In this document: positions 5,307 to 5,339 of the stretch, piece after piece
Layout: each line of letters starts with the position of its first letter
Position numbering within the stretch: the first letter of the stretch is position 1
Origin: Victivallaceae bacterium
Lineage (GTDB): Bacteria; Verrucomicrobiota; Lentisphaeria; Victivallales; Victivallaceae
Length of the DNA stretch: 5,339 bases
Assembly: GCA_028717165.1 (NCBI GenBank)
Contig: JAQUOK010000270.1
Coordinates: forward strand, 1 to 5,339
Direction: 5' to 3'
Made by a program: the position numbers and the translations under genes
The notes under the pieces: generated by a model
The model's input: only the letters and a program-made list of their open reading frames with translations
Database searches by the model: none
Told to the model about the DNA's origin: nothing

Positions 5307-5339
5307 CATTACCCGGTATCCCTGCCGATGTTAACCATC

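Noticed and set aside
5307..5339. End of another gene at the right edge
   Set aside because: Only 33 bases remain beyond the palindrome. Short open frames exist in both directions but nothing distinguishes one as coding.

Overview
The window suggests a bacterium of moderate GC content with membrane-bound, eukaryotic-type Ser/Thr kinase signalling. Two things point weakly to the PVC side of the tree (Lentisphaerota, Kiritimatiellota, Planctomycetes and relatives): the fusion of a Ser/Thr kinase to a formylglycine-generating-enzyme (FGE)/sulfatase-modifying domain, and intergenic degenerate repeats built on TTCGATGTT. This placement comes from general knowledge of such fusions and repeats. No marker gene here proves it.

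Layout. Bases 2-376 (+) are the last 124 codons of uvrA, the nucleotide-excision-repair ATPase. Bases 377-943 are a 567-bp gap between convergent genes. The middle of the gap is AT-rich, and it is bracketed by two perfect 59-bp inverted copies of one element (383-441 and 861-919). Each copy lies just past the stop codon of its neighbour. Between the copies sit the probable remains of a small single-pass membrane protein gene (538-778, +) and a likely terminator for the minus-strand operon (829-868). Bases 3688-944 (-) encode a 914-residue transmembrane protein: cytoplasmic Ser/Thr kinase, membrane helix, CsgG/LpoB-like domain, then an FGE-like domain. Bases 5170-3764 (-) encode a 468-residue membrane-anchored GAF plus PP2C (SpoIIE/RsbU-type) phosphatase. 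Upstream of it, a good sigma70-like promoter with an A/T-tract lies at 5242-5288.

Working together. The phosphatase and kinase genes run in the same direction with 75 bases between them, so they probably form an operon encoding an opposed kinase/phosphatase pair at the inner membrane. The kinase appears to carry its sensory or binding modules outside the cytoplasm, while the phosphatase has a GAF domain facing inward. All main catalytic residues of both enzymes are visible. The FGE-like domain lacks one of the two cysteines needed for oxidase activity, so it probably binds a ligand or acts structurally. I see no anti-sigma factor, STAS protein, reverse transcriptase, tRNA, CRISPR array or transposase. 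The two signalling proteins are recognisable families. The least explained parts are the paired 59-bp element and the broken gene it encloses.
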